Position numbers and translations under genes: made by a program. The notes beneath the pieces were generated by a model that saw nothing but the letters and a program-made list of their open reading frames with translations, was not told the DNA's origin and ran no database searches. From Halogeometricum sp. S3BR5-2 (GTDB lineage Archaea; Halobacteriota; Halobacteria; Halobacteriales; Haloferacaceae), in contig NZ_JAMQOQ010000005.1 in NCBI RefSeq assembly GCF_031624635.1, positions 186,001 to 250,000 on the forward strand: DNA of 64,000 nt. The letters run 5' to 3'. Positions 42,983-52,257 of this stretch are shown here, in pieces. Position 1 is the stretch's first letter. Each line of letters opens with the position of its first letter.

Positions 42983-44184
42983 GCGCGAAACTCGAAGAGG
43001 AGCGCCGGAGGCACGAGGAGGCCGTCGAGGCGAGTCGATACGACGGGACGGCCCGCGACGGGGAGACGAACGGCGCGTCGTCGGAGGCGGCCGACGACGA
43101 CGCGGAGACGACCGGAGCCGAGACCGAGACGATGCAGTTTCAGGTACAAGAGAACCTCACGGACGGACTGACAGAGGCGCAAGCGTTGCTCGCGGACCTC
43201 GTCGCCACCCCGGCCGTCTCCGGCGACGAGTCGGCCGCCGCCGAGCGTCTGAAGGCGTTCTTCGAGGCGCACGGCCGCGAGGTGTGGATAGACGAGGTGG
43301 GGAACGTCCGCGCGCCCGCCGACGACTCGGTGCTTCTCACCTCGCACATCGACACCGTCCCCGGTGACGTGCCGGTGAAGATAGAGGACGACGTGCTCTG
43401 GGGGCGCGGCAGCGTCGACGCCACCGGCCCCCTCGCGTCGATGGCCGTCGCCGCCGTCGAGACGGGCGTCTCCTTCGTCGGCGTCGTCGAAGAGGAGACC
43501 ACCTCGAAGGGGGCGTGGCACCTCGTCGAGGACAGGGAGGCGCCCGACGCCGTCATCAACGGCGAGCCCTCGGGGTGGGACGGAATCACCCTCGGCTACC
43601 GCGGCATCCTCTCGGGGACGTACGTCGGGACGAGCGAACTCGGCCACTCCTCGCGCCCGGAGAACAACGCCATCCAGTCGGCCGTCGACTGGTGGTCCCG
43701 CGTCGCGGACTTCTTCGACGCCGACGAGGAGGAGGGCGTCTTCGACACCGTGACGACGAAACCCGTGACGTTCCACGGCGGCCCCACGGAGGACGGACTG
43801 GCCGTCGAGGCGGAGGTGGACGTGCAGTTCCGCGTCCCGCCCCGGTTCGGTATCGACGACGTGCGAGAGGTCGCCGAGGGCGAACTCACCGAGGGGAGCG
43901 TCCACTGGAACCGGCCCATCCCCCCCGTGATGATGAACCCGCGGACGGAGGTGGCGCGGGCGTTCCGCGTCGCCATCCGGAAGGCCGACGGCGACCCCCG
44001 CCTCCTGCGGAAGACCGGCACCAGCGACATGAACATCTACGCGGGCGCGTGGGACTGCCCGATGGCCACGTACGGCCCCGGCAACTCCGACCTCGACCAC
44101 GCGCCGAACGAACACCTCGACCTCGCGGAGTACGACGCCGCCATCGAGGTGCTGACGAACGTCTGCGAGACGCTGACGGAGTGA
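42979..44184 (+). CDS. argE: LysW-ornithine hydrolase with N-terminal extension
   Basis: 401 residues, M20-family metallopeptidase (LysK/ArgE). Frees ornithine from LysW. Metal-site motifs are VLLTSHIDTVPG, GRGSVDATGPLASM and VVEEETTSKGAWH. The first 51 residues are a polar, acidic extension with a coiled-coil-like start (LEEERRRHEEAVEASRY) not seen in the core family. A second ATG at 43132 would give a normal-length enzyme; 42979 is chosen because it overlaps argD as ATGA and the codon pattern is uniform from there. Confidence 0.92.
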   Translation: MSAKLEEERRRHEEAVEASRYDGTARDGETNGASSEAADDDAETTGAETETMQFQVQENLTDGLTEAQALLADLVATPAVSGDESAAAERLKAFFEAHGREVWIDEVGNVRAPADDSVLLTSHIDTVPGDVPVKIEDDVLWGRGSVDATGPLASMAVAAVETGVSFVGVVEEETTSKGAWHLVEDREAPDAVINGEPSGWDGITLGYRGILSGTYVGTSELGHSSRPENNAIQSAVDWWSRVADFFDADEEEGVFDTVTTKPVTFHGGPTEDGLAVEAEVDVQFRVPPRFGIDDVREVAEGELTEGSVHWNRPIPPVMMNPRTEVARAFRVAIRKADGDPRLLRKTGTSDMNIYAGAWDCPMATYGPGNSDLDHAPNEHLDLAEYDAAIEVLTNVCETLTE

Positions 44185-44189
44185 CAGAG

Positions 44190-45095
44190 ATGCTCGAAAC
44201 CACGCACTTTCTCGACATCGACGACCTCGCTACGGACGAACTGACAGGCGTACTCGACCGCGCGGCGGCCATCGAGTCGGGCGCGGACGACGCCCGCCTC
44301 GAAGACCAGACGCTCGGGATGGTGTTCGAGAAGCCCTCGACGCGCACGCGCATCTCCTTCGAGACGGGGATGACGCAACTCGGTGGGCACGCCATCTTCC
44401 TCGGCCCCGACGACATCCACCTCGGCCGCGGCGAACCGCTGTCGGACACCTCGCGGGTGCTCTCGCGCTACGTGGACGTGGTGATGACGCGACTGTTCGA
44501 CCACTCGGACTTAGAGGAGATAGCGGCGTACGCCGACGTGCCCGTCGTCAACGGTCTGACCGACGACGCCCACCCCTGCCAGACGCTCGCGGACCTCCTG
44601 ACCATCAGAGAGGAGTTCGGCGGCTTCGACGGCGTGAACGCCGCGTGGGTGGGCGACGGCAACAACGTCGCCCAGTCGTTCGTCGTCGGCGCGGCGATGG
44701 CGGGACTGGACGTCACCGTCGCCACGCCCGAGAACTACGGCATCGACGACGACGTGATAGCGCACGCCGCCGAGTACGGCGGGGAACCGACCGTCGCGGA
44801 GACGCCCGAGGAGGCCGTCGCCGACGCGGACGTGGTGTACACGGACGTCTGGATATCGATGGGACAGGAGGGCGAACGCCACGAGAAACTGGCCGCCTTC
44901 GAGGGGTATCAGGTGAACGAGGACCTGCTCTCGGGAACGGACGCGAAGGTGATGCACTGCCTGCCCGCCCACCGCGGCGAGGAGATAAGCGCCGACGTGC
45001 TCGAATCCGACCGCGCGCTAGTGTGGGACCAAGCGGAGAACCGCCTGCACGCTCAGAAGGGACTGCTGGTGGAGTTGCTCGAAGAGGCCGAGTGA
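44190..45095 (+). CDS. argF: Ornithine carbamoyltransferase
   Basis: 301 residues. Carbamoylates ornithine to citrulline. Carbamoyl-phosphate loop STRTRISFE (residues about 50-58), HPCQTLADLLT and MHCLPAHRGEE are all present. It starts five bases after argE and closes the lysW-argF block; its citrulline feeds argG and argH, 9 kb upstream. Confidence 0.97.
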   Translation: MLETTHFLDIDDLATDELTGVLDRAAAIESGADDARLEDQTLGMVFEKPSTRTRISFETGMTQLGGHAIFLGPDDIHLGRGEPLSDTSRVLSRYVDVVMTRLFDHSDLEEIAAYADVPVVNGLTDDAHPCQTLADLLTIREEFGGFDGVNAAWVGDGNNVAQSFVVGAAMAGLDVTVATPENYGIDDDVIAHAAEYGGEPTVAETPEEAVADADVVYTDVWISMGQEGERHEKLAAFEGYQVNEDLLSGTDAKVMHCLPAHRGEEISADVLESDRALVWDQAENRLHAQKGLLVELLEEAE

Positions 45096-45147
45096 GGAGA
45101 ACGAGTCGAACCGCTTCGACCCGCGGTGCCGCGGGAGCGTCTGCGGT

Positions 45148-45657
45148 CTATTTCTCGCCGTCGTCCTCGTCGTCGCCGACCGAGTCGTTCGTGCCGCCGG
45201 TTCCCGTCTCCTCCGCGTCCTCGATGTCAACCTCGTCCGTCTCGACGGGTTCGACGTCGTCCGCCTCGTCCACCTCTTTCACGTTGTCGACGTCGATGTC
45301 GACGCCGCCGTCGTCGTCGGTCATCGCTTCGGACTCCTCGGCCGTCGAGGACCGAACCTCCTCGAAGTCGACGGAGTCGTCCAACCGCTCTTCGTCTATC
45401 GCCTCGTCCAGCGTCTCCCGGTCGCTCACCGCGCTCAGTCCGTCCTGCTCGACGGCGTCCCGTATCGTCTCGGCGTCGATGGCCGAGGAGACGTCGTCGG
45501 ACTTCACGGCGGACTTCAGCGCCCGTCGCACGGCGACGTAGCCCGCGAGGCCGAGGGCGCCGGACGCCACCGCGCCGGGGATGCCGAGTCGCTTGTAGCC
45601 GAACTTCGCCGCCTTCTTTCCGACAGTATAGGCTCCGAACATAACTACGAGTAGCAT
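45148..45657 (-). CDS. Acidic membrane-anchored protein, unknown
   Basis: 169 residues. One N-terminal hydrophobic segment (GAVASGALGLAGYVAV) after a short basic stretch, then about 100 strongly acidic polar residues ending DDEDDGEK. The layout suggests an anchored coil or linker, but no family was recognised. An ATG at 45642 (MFGAYTVGKKAAKFGYK) is an equally good start. It converges with argF. Confidence 0.65.
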   Translation of the reverse strand: MLLVVMFGAYTVGKKAAKFGYKRLGIPGAVASGALGLAGYVAVRRALKSAVKSDDVSSAIDAETIRDAVEQDGLSAVSDRETLDEAIDEERLDDSVDFEEVRSSTAEESEAMTDDDGGVDIDVDNVKEVDEADDVEPVETDEVDIEDAEETGTGGTNDSVGDDEDDGEK

Positions 45658-45765
45658 CGTGAGACGGAAGAGGCTGTTTGCCCGCCGAGGTCGACTCTCT
45701 TCGCTCGTGACTTCTCCGCGGGTCAGTGAAGGGGAGTTAGCGGTTAAAAGGAAGCGTTCGTTCGC

Positions 45766-46269
45766 TCACCGGCGCAGCATCGGGTACGCCGCGCCGAGGA
45801 CGGCGCCGTAGACGACGTGGCCGAGGAGGCTCATCGCGTCGACGTTGGGGAAGGGGGGAGCGCCCGCGAACCCGACGGCCGAGAGCCAGACGGGCATCAC
45901 GAGCACCGCGAGGAGCACCCAGAGGACGACGCCGTAGGCGGCGCCGGCGGCCGTCGCGCGGCCGACCGTGTTCCCCAAGTCGGGTCGCGCGCGGAGGATG
46001 GCCGCGAACGCGACCCCGAGGACGGCGCCGTGCGAGAGGTGGACGACCATCCCCGCCACGCCGCCCGAGAGGCCGTACATCGCCGGAATCGCCGCGGTCA
46101 GCGCGCCGGGGGCGACGACGGCCAGCAGCGCCCCGAACGCGATGGACCCGAGGAGGCCCGCGACGACGCCGGCCTGCCAGCTTTCGACGCCCGCGATGCG
46201 CTCGGTCATCTCGCTGGTCTCCATCCCGTCGGTTCGGTCGACCGTCTCGGACGTCGCTCTCGTGGACAT
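45766..46269 (-). CDS. Conserved membrane protein, unknown
   Basis: 167 residues with four hydrophobic segments (AGVVAGLLGSIAFGALLAV, then GLSGGVAGMVVHLSHGAVLGVAFAAI, AAGAAYGVVLWVLLAV and LLGHVVYGAVLGAAY). Repeated Gly-rich helices with histidines (VHLSHGA, LGHVVYG) recall a haloarchaeal family of unknown role. ATG 46269 is used because the residues before it are implausible. Confidence 0.7.
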   Translation of the reverse strand: MSTRATSETVDRTDGMETSEMTERIAGVESWQAGVVAGLLGSIAFGALLAVVAPGALTAAIPAMYGLSGGVAGMVVHLSHGAVLGVAFAAILRARPDLGNTVGRATAAGAAYGVVLWVLLAVLVMPVWLSAVGFAGAPPFPNVDAMSLLGHVVYGAVLGAAYPMLRR

Positions 46270-46434
46270 AACGTCTTCTACGAGGCGCGCGGAGGGCAAA
46301 ATCCTCTCTCGGTCGGGAGGGCCGACCGCACAGCATCGACCGGTCGCGCGAATCCGCACCGGACCGTCTCGTCGGGGAGACGGTCCCGAAGACGTGATGG
46401 TCGCCCGGAAATCGACCGACCGGGGCGTCGGTCG

Positions 46435-47367
46435 TCAGTCGTCGGTCGCCGTCGACTGCTGCGTTCCCGAGTCGGTGACCGTCGTCTCCACCGCTCCCGT
46501 GAGTTGGCGGTACGGGTACGGCATGTCGATGGTCTCGGCGTCGAGGCGCTCTTTGACCGCCTGCACGAAGTCCGAGCGGATGCGCACGAAGTCCGAGCGG
46601 CCGGGGTTGGCTATCCAGAAGCGCGACTGGAGGCCGACGTAGGAGTCCGCGAGTTCGGTCACGCGCACGTCGGGCGCGGGGTCGTCGAGGATGTCGGGGT
46701 TCGTCTCCGCCTCCTCGACGATGACCGAGCGAGCGTGGTCGATGTCGTCGTCGTAGCCGATGCCGAAGACGAACTTCTGGCGGAGTTTGTCGTAGGCGAC
46801 GGGGTTCTTCACCGCGTTGTCCGCGAGTTCGGAGTTCGGAACCGTGATGCGCTCGTTATCGAACGTCTTCACGCGACTGACGCGCAGGTCGATGTCCTCG
46901 ACGCGCCCGGACATGTCGTTCCACTCGATCCAGTCGCCCACCTCGAACGGCTTGTCCTTCAGGATGAACACGCCGGCGACGAAGTTCGAGAGGAGGTCCT
47001 GCGCGGCGAATCCGAGTGCGAGGGCGAGAGCGCCGGCGAGCGTCGCGAACGCCGCGATGACGTTGCCGAACCCGGCGACGGTGAACGCGATGGCGACGGC
47101 GAGAACGACGGCGAGAGCGCCGAGGACGTTATCCGCGAGAGTCAGCACCGTTTCGTCGTAGCCCGCTCCCTCCATCAGGCGCTTGGCGATGGGGACGAGG
47201 ACGAGGCGTGCGAGTATCCAGACCACGAAGAACGCGACGACGAACGCGACGACTTTGCCGACGAGTCCGCCGTACTGCGTCAGGAGTTCGTTCACCGAAT
47301 CGGGAATCGGGTCCGGGTTCGGCGTCGTCTGTAACGGCGCGGCCGCCGCGCTGCTGAGAACGGACAT
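46435..47367 (-). CDS. Mechanosensitive channel, MscS family
   Basis: 310 residues. Three N-terminal membrane segments, with the pore-lining helix visible in VIAAFATLAGALALALGFAAQDLLSNFVAG, then the conserved beta domain start FEVGDWIEWNDMSGRVEDIDLR and the cytoplasmic vestibule. MscS channels open on membrane tension and release solutes after a fall in outside salt. ATG 47367 fits the family length; sequence further upstream lacks protein character. It diverges from the helicase gene. Confidence 0.92.
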   Translation of the reverse strand: MSVLSSAAAAPLQTTPNPDPIPDSVNELLTQYGGLVGKVVAFVVAFFVVWILARLVLVPIAKRLMEGAGYDETVLTLADNVLGALAVVLAVAIAFTVAGFGNVIAAFATLAGALALALGFAAQDLLSNFVAGVFILKDKPFEVGDWIEWNDMSGRVEDIDLRVSRVKTFDNERITVPNSELADNAVKNPVAYDKLRQKFVFGIGYDDDIDHARSVIVEEAETNPDILDDPAPDVRVTELADSYVGLQSRFWIANPGRSDFVRIRSDFVQAVKERLDAETIDMPYPYRQLTGAVETTVTDSGTQQSTATDD

Positions 47368-47535
47368 ATTGCGGACACAGCATAGGACCCCCTGATAAAA
47401 CCGATTTTGGTAGCTACAATCGATGTTCGTCGCTCCAGTACTTTCGAACCGCGACGACGGGGGGCGATGTCGGCCCAACCGGGACGTTATAACCGATGGC
47501 GCGCAAGAACGCGTGTGGCTGAGACGAGCGGACAC

Positions 47536-49692
47536 ATGCGGTTCTTCCCGTACGACCGCCCGTACCCGAACCAGGAGGCGGCGATGGACGGCATCTCGGA
47601 GGCCCTCGACGGCGGCCGGGACGTGCTCATCGAGGGCGCGCCGGGGACGGGCAAGACGCTCTCGGCGTTAGTCCCCGCCCTGGAGTACGCCCGCCGCGAG
47701 GACAAGACGGTGGTCATCACGACGAACGTCCACCAGCAGATGCGCCAGTTCGTCGAGGACGCCCGGGCCATCACCCGGACGGAGCCGATTCGCGCCGTGG
47801 TGTTCAAGGGGAAGTCGTCGATGTGTCACATCGGCGTCGACTATCAGGAGTGTCAGACGCTCCGCGACACCACGCGGAGCCTCGTGGAGAGAGAGGAGGA
47901 CAAAGCGGAACTCTCCGAACAGGCCGACGCCCTCGTCGACCGGATGCGCGCGGGTGAGGAGGGCGCCGCGGAGGCGCGGACGGCCGTCACCGACGAACTC
48001 GAGGACATCGACGAGGAGTTGGAGGAACTCCGCGAGGGCAACGTCTGCGAGTACTACTACAACAACCTCACCGAGGACACCGAGGAGTTCTTCTCGTGGC
48101 TGTTCGACGACGTGCGGACGCCCGACGACGTCTACGAGTACGCCGAGGAACGGACGCTGTGCGGCTACGAACTGCTGAAAGAGGGGATGGAGGGAGTGGA
48201 CCTGGTGGTGTGCAACTACCACCACCTGTTGGATCCGAACATCCGCGAGCAGTTCTTCCGGTGGCTGGACCGCGACCCCGACGACGTCATCACCGTCTTC
48301 GACGAGGCGCACAACATCGAGTCGGCCGCCCGCGACCACGCGAGTCGGACGCTGACGGAGAACACCTTACAGCAGGCGCTGGACGAACTGGATGACACCG
48401 ACGACTCCCGCGCCGAGGCCGCCGAGAACGTCCTCTCGGCGTTCCTCGACGCCCTCCGGGAGACGTACGACGAGGCGTTCGGCTTCGGGGAACGCGAACA
48501 GGTCGGGGAGAACTGGTACGACCTGCCCATCGCCAACCGCGACAGGCGCGACGACCTGACGCTGACGTTCCTCCAGCAGTACGAGGGCCGCGGCATCGAC
48601 GCGGAGGTGGAGTTGGCCCTCCAGTTGGGCAAGCGCCTCGACGGCGAGTACGAGGAGGCGTACAAGGACGGCGAGACGACGACGCGCAAGGAGTGTCAGA
48701 CCCTGCAGGCCGCCCAGTTCGTCGGCGCGTGGATGGCCGACGGCGCGAAGTTGGGCCAGCACCCGATGTGTTCGGTTCGACGGGACGGCGGCACCGAGGA
48801 GGTGTACGGCCGCGCGGAACTGTACACCTGCATCCCCCGGGAGGTGACCGAGGCGCTGTTCGAGGAGGTGCACGCGAGCGTCCTCATGTCCGCGACGCTC
48901 CGCCCGTTCGACGTGACCGAAGACGTTCTGGGCCTCTCGGACCCGGTGACGATGGCCTACGGGCTGGAGTATCCCGAGGAGAACCGACGGACGCTGGCCG
49001 TCGAGACGCCGGCGCTGTTCAGTTCCGAGCGCGAGGAACCCGCGACGCAGGAGAAACTGACGCAGGTGGTGGCCGACGCCGCGCGGTTCACGCCGGGGAA
49101 CACGCTCGTGTTCTTCCCCTCGTACGCCGAGGCGGAGCGCTACCACGAGCGCCTGCAGTCGCGGATGGAGGTGACCGACCGCCTCTTCTTGGACGAGGCG
49201 GGGACCGACACCGAGGAGATTCGCTCGGAGTTCGTGGAGAGTCAGGGGGCGGTGATGCTCACCTCGCTGTGGGGAACGCTCGCGGAGGGGGTGAGCTTCG
49301 ACGGCGACGACGCGCGGACCGTCGTGGTCGTCGGCGTGCCGTACCCGCACCTCTCCGAGCGGATGGAGGCGATTCAGGACGCCTACGACCGCGCGTACAG
49401 CGGTCGGAAGGAGGCGGGGTGGCGCTACGCCGTCGAGATTCCGACCATCCGCAAGACCAGACAGGCGCTGGGGCGGGTCATCCGCTCGCCCGAGGACTTC
49501 GGCGTGCGCGTCCTCGCCGACAAGCGCTACACGCGAATGAGTTCGGAGATGGGCAAGTACGGCGTCCGCTCGTCGTTCCCGGCCGAGGAGCGGGCGGAAC
49601 TCGTCGACGTCTCCGCGCAGAAATTGAAGTTCGCGATGCTGAACTTCTACGGCGACCACGACGCCTACGCGGGCGACCCGCCGCGGCCGTAA
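47536..49692 (+). CDS. XPD/DinG-like superfamily 2 DNA helicase
   Basis: 718 residues. Helicase motif I GAPGTGKT is near residue 37, the DEAH box is at about residue 256 (VFDEAHNIE), and motif VI is RQALGRVIRS near the end. Cys97, Cys106, Cys171 and Cys209 are placed as the four ligands of the XPD iron-sulfur cluster. XPD-type enzymes unwind DNA 5' to 3' in repair. ATG 47536 gives RFFPYDRPYPNQ, the family start; a GTG seven codons earlier is possible. Confidence 0.92.
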   Translation: MRFFPYDRPYPNQEAAMDGISEALDGGRDVLIEGAPGTGKTLSALVPALEYARREDKTVVITTNVHQQMRQFVEDARAITRTEPIRAVVFKGKSSMCHIGVDYQECQTLRDTTRSLVEREEDKAELSEQADALVDRMRAGEEGAAEARTAVTDELEDIDEELEELREGNVCEYYYNNLTEDTEEFFSWLFDDVRTPDDVYEYAEERTLCGYELLKEGMEGVDLVVCNYHHLLDPNIREQFFRWLDRDPDDVITVFDEAHNIESAARDHASRTLTENTLQQALDELDDTDDSRAEAAENVLSAFLDALRETYDEAFGFGEREQVGENWYDLPIANRDRRDDLTLTFLQQYEGRGIDAEVELALQLGKRLDGEYEEAYKDGETTTRKECQTLQAAQFVGAWMADGAKLGQHPMCSVRRDGGTEEVYGRAELYTCIPREVTEALFEEVHASVLMSATLRPFDVTEDVLGLSDPVTMAYGLEYPEENRRTLAVETPALFSSEREEPATQEKLTQVVADAARFTPGNTLVFFPSYAEAERYHERLQSRMEVTDRLFLDEAGTDTEEIRSEFVESQGAVMLTSLWGTLAEGVSFDGDDARTVVVVGVPYPHLSERMEAIQDAYDRAYSGRKEAGWRYAVEIPTIRKTRQALGRVIRSPEDFGVRVLADKRYTRMSSEMGKYGVRSSFPAEERAELVDVSAQKLKFAMLNFYGDHDAYAGDPPRP

Positions 49693-49738
49693 CGGCGACG
49701 GCGACGGCGACCGCGACCGGCGGAGTCGGACGGGCGAG

Positions 49739-50491
49739 TCAGGACGCCGACTGGAGCCACGGCAGGCCTCGGGCGCCGAGTCGGCGGACGAGCGCCGACG
49801 ACGCGTAGCCGAGAACGGCGACCGCGACCATCCCGACGACGACGTTCGGGTACGCACCGGCGGTGAACGCGTTCCAGATGAAATAGCCGAGACCGCTGCT
49901 CGACAGCACCTCGGCCGCGACGAGGCTGACCCACGCCAGCCCCATCGCGTTGACGAGACCCGTGTAGACGGAGGGAAGCGCGCCGGGAAGCACGACGTGA
50001 CGCAGGGTCTGTGACCTGGACGCGCCGAGCGAACTAGCCGCCTGCGAGTACTCCTCCTCGACGGCCTGCACGCCCTCGATGGTGTTGAGCAGGATGGGGA
50101 AGAAGGCGGCGAGGAAGATGATGAAGCGGACGATGTTCTGCGGGGTGAACAGGATGATCGTCAGCGCCGGGAACCAGGCGATGGGCGGAATCGGCCGGAG
50201 GACCTCCAGCGCCGGGAAGAGAAGGTCCTCGGCGACCTCGCTCCGTCCGATCAGCAGTCCCAGCGGAACGCCGACCGCGGCGGCGACGAGATAGGAGAAG
50301 TACACCCGAAACGTGCTCAGGGCGACCTCGCCCCAGAAGTACGACCCCGTCGCCGAGTCGATCAGCGCCGCGACTACCTGCGGCGGGGTCGGGAGGCTCG
50401 GGTCGGTGGCGAACACCATCGTGGCGGCCGCCCAGACCGCGAGCACCGCGAGGAGCGACGCCGACTGCTCGGCGCGCTTGGCGTAGCGCAT
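49739..50491 (-). CDS. ABC transporter permease 2 (nitrate/sulfonate/taurine type)
   Basis: 250 residues with six hydrophobic segments. Family region LEVLRPIPPIAWFPALTIILF and the ATPase-coupling segment QAASSLGASRSQTLRHVVLPGALP are intact. It is the second permease of this operon and is similar in both motifs to the first, so the pair probably forms a heterodimer. The ATG overlaps the stop of the ATPase gene (TGATG). Confidence 0.9.
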   Translation of the reverse strand: MRYAKRAEQSASLLAVLAVWAAATMVFATDPSLPTPPQVVAALIDSATGSYFWGEVALSTFRVYFSYLVAAAVGVPLGLLIGRSEVAEDLLFPALEVLRPIPPIAWFPALTIILFTPQNIVRFIIFLAAFFPILLNTIEGVQAVEEEYSQAASSLGASRSQTLRHVVLPGALPSVYTGLVNAMGLAWVSLVAAEVLSSSGLGYFIWNAFTAGAYPNVVVGMVAVAVLGYASSALVRRLGARGLPWLQSAS

Positions 50492-51384
50492 CAGGCCCGT
50501 CCCTCCGCCTGCTCCATCGCGCGTTCGGCCTCCTCGTGGATGCTCTCGTTCGCCCGCCGCTGGAGTTCCTTGAACCGGTCGGTGGTGACGACGTCGGTGT
50601 CGCGCGGTCGGTCGAGGTCGACGTCGATGACGTCTTTCACCCGCCCCGGTCGGGCCGTCATCACGACCACCCGGTCGGCGAGCAGGATGGCCTCCTCGAC
50701 GTCGTGGGTGATGAACAGGACGGTCCTGTCGTCGTCCTCCCAGACGTCGAGCAGTTTCTCCTGCATCAGCTCCTTAGTCATCGCGTCGAGTCCGCTGAAC
50801 GGTTCGTCCATCAGCATGATGTCGGGGTCGTTCGCGAGCAGTCGCGCGAGTTCGGCGCGCTGTTGCATCCCGCCCGAGAGTTCGTGTGGGTAGGAGTTCT
50901 CGAACCCCTCCAACCCCATCTGGTCGAACAGCGTCTCGACGCGGTTCTCGTCGACCGCGTCCCGCATCTGGGGCCCGAACCGGACGTTCTCGTTGATGGT
51001 CTTCCACGGGAACAGCCGGTTCTCCTGGAAGACCACCCCGCGTGAGGGGTCGGGTCCGTCCACCGGTTCGCCGTTGACCAGCACCTCGCCCTCGGTCGGG
51101 TCGAGGTAGCCCGCGACGCACTCCATCACGGTGCTCTTCCCGCATCCGGAGGGGCCGAGGACGGTCACGAACTCCTCGGCCTCGATGTGGAGGTCCATCC
51201 CGTCGACCGCGGTCAGGTCGCCGCCGTCGGCGTCGTAGACCTTCGACATATCTTTGATGTTGACCGTGCCCGTCCCGCTGGATTCGGTCCACGAGCGGAA
51301 CTGCTCGTCGCCGTCCGGTCCCGTTCGGTCCGCGGGTCGTTCGTTCGCGTCGGTGCGCGCGTCGTCGGTGTTGCGTTCACTCAT
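50491..51384 (-). CDS. ABC transporter ATPase (nitrate/sulfonate/taurine type)
   Basis: 297 residues. Walker A GPSGCGKST, signature ELSGGMQQRAELARLL and Walker B IMLMDEPFSGLD are complete. An extra ~50 polar N-terminal residues precede the nucleotide domain, a halophile-style extension. It would drive both permeases of the operon. It begins 21 bases after permease 1. Confidence 0.93.
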   Translation of the reverse strand: MSERNTDDARTDANERPADRTGPDGDEQFRSWTESSGTGTVNIKDMSKVYDADGGDLTAVDGMDLHIEAEEFVTVLGPSGCGKSTVMECVAGYLDPTEGEVLVNGEPVDGPDPSRGVVFQENRLFPWKTINENVRFGPQMRDAVDENRVETLFDQMGLEGFENSYPHELSGGMQQRAELARLLANDPDIMLMDEPFSGLDAMTKELMQEKLLDVWEDDDRTVLFITHDVEEAILLADRVVVMTARPGRVKDVIDVDLDRPRDTDVVTTDRFKELQRRANESIHEEAERAMEQAEGRA

Positions 51385-51405
51385 AGTAGGTATCTCCGGA
51401 AGACG

Positions 51406-52257
51406 TCACTCCGCGTCGGTCCAGGGGGTGAGCCATCGGCCGAGTCGCGCGACGAGTGCGGACGACGCGTATCCGAGCGCGCCGACCGCGAGCATACCGA
51501 TGACGATGGTCTGTTTGTTCCGCAGCCGCGACCCCCGGATGATGATGTAGCCGAGTCCGGGACCGCCGGTGACGAGTTCGGCGGCGACGACCGTGATCCA
51601 CCCGAGGCCGACGCCGAGCGACAGCCCGGTGATGATCGACGGCAGCGTCGCCGGCAGCACCACGTGCCGGAAGACGTTCCTCGAGGACGCGCCGAGGCTC
51701 TCGGCCGCCCGGCGGAACTCCGCCTCGACGTTCCGCGCGCCCTCGACGGTGTTCGTGAATATCGGGAAGAAGGCGCCGATGAACACCACGAACAGCGCCG
51801 AGAGCGGAATCGAAACCGCCCCGAGCGTGAGCGCCGGGAAGACGATGATGGCGACCGGGAGCCACGCGATGGGCGGTATCGGACGGAGCGCTTCGAGCGC
51901 GGTGTACAGGAGGTTCTCCCATCGCTGGCTCGTGCCGACGACCAGACCGAGGGGGACGGCGAGCAGCGCCGCGACGCCGACGCCGACCGCGACCCGCGCC
52001 GTCGAGTAGGCGGCGTGGAGGTAGATGGTGTCCCCGCCCTCGACCAGCGGCTGTCCGACGAGCACCTCGCCGAACGCGACGAGAGCCGTTCCGGGGCTCA
52101 CGAAGTGCTCGAAGTTGAGCACGCCGAACTGGTAGAACAGCCACCAGACGCCGAGGAACCCGACGAGCGAGAGGAGCTTTCGGACCCCCCGCGTCGGTGA
52201 CGGGAAGGACCCGGTGAACCACTCGCCGACGCGCTCGGTCGTCGACCGGGTGCTCAC
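51406..52257 (-). CDS. ABC transporter permease 1 (nitrate/sulfonate/taurine type)
   Basis: 283 residues. Same family pattern as permease 2: EALRPIPPIAWLPVAIIVF and RAAESLGASSRNVFRHVVLPATLPSI. Six hydrophobic segments. The GTG start overlaps the stop of the binding-protein gene (GTGA). Longer than permease 2 by an N-terminal polar stretch of about 25 residues. Confidence 0.9.
   Translation of the reverse strand: MSTRSTTERVGEWFTGSFPSPTRGVRKLLSLVGFLGVWWLFYQFGVLNFEHFVSPGTALVAFGEVLVGQPLVEGGDTIYLHAAYSTARVAVGVGVAALLAVPLGLVVGTSQRWENLLYTALEALRPIPPIAWLPVAIIVFPALTLGAVSIPLSALFVVFIGAFFPIFTNTVEGARNVEAEFRRAAESLGASSRNVFRHVVLPATLPSIITGLSLGVGLGWITVVAAELVTGGPGLGYIIIRGSRLRNKQTIVIGMLAVGALGYASSALVARLGRWLTPWTDAE

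Noticed and set aside
42979-43131. Reading the argE extension as a separate small gene
   Set aside because: It is in frame with argE with no stop between, and codon use is continuous, so one longer protein is the simpler reading.
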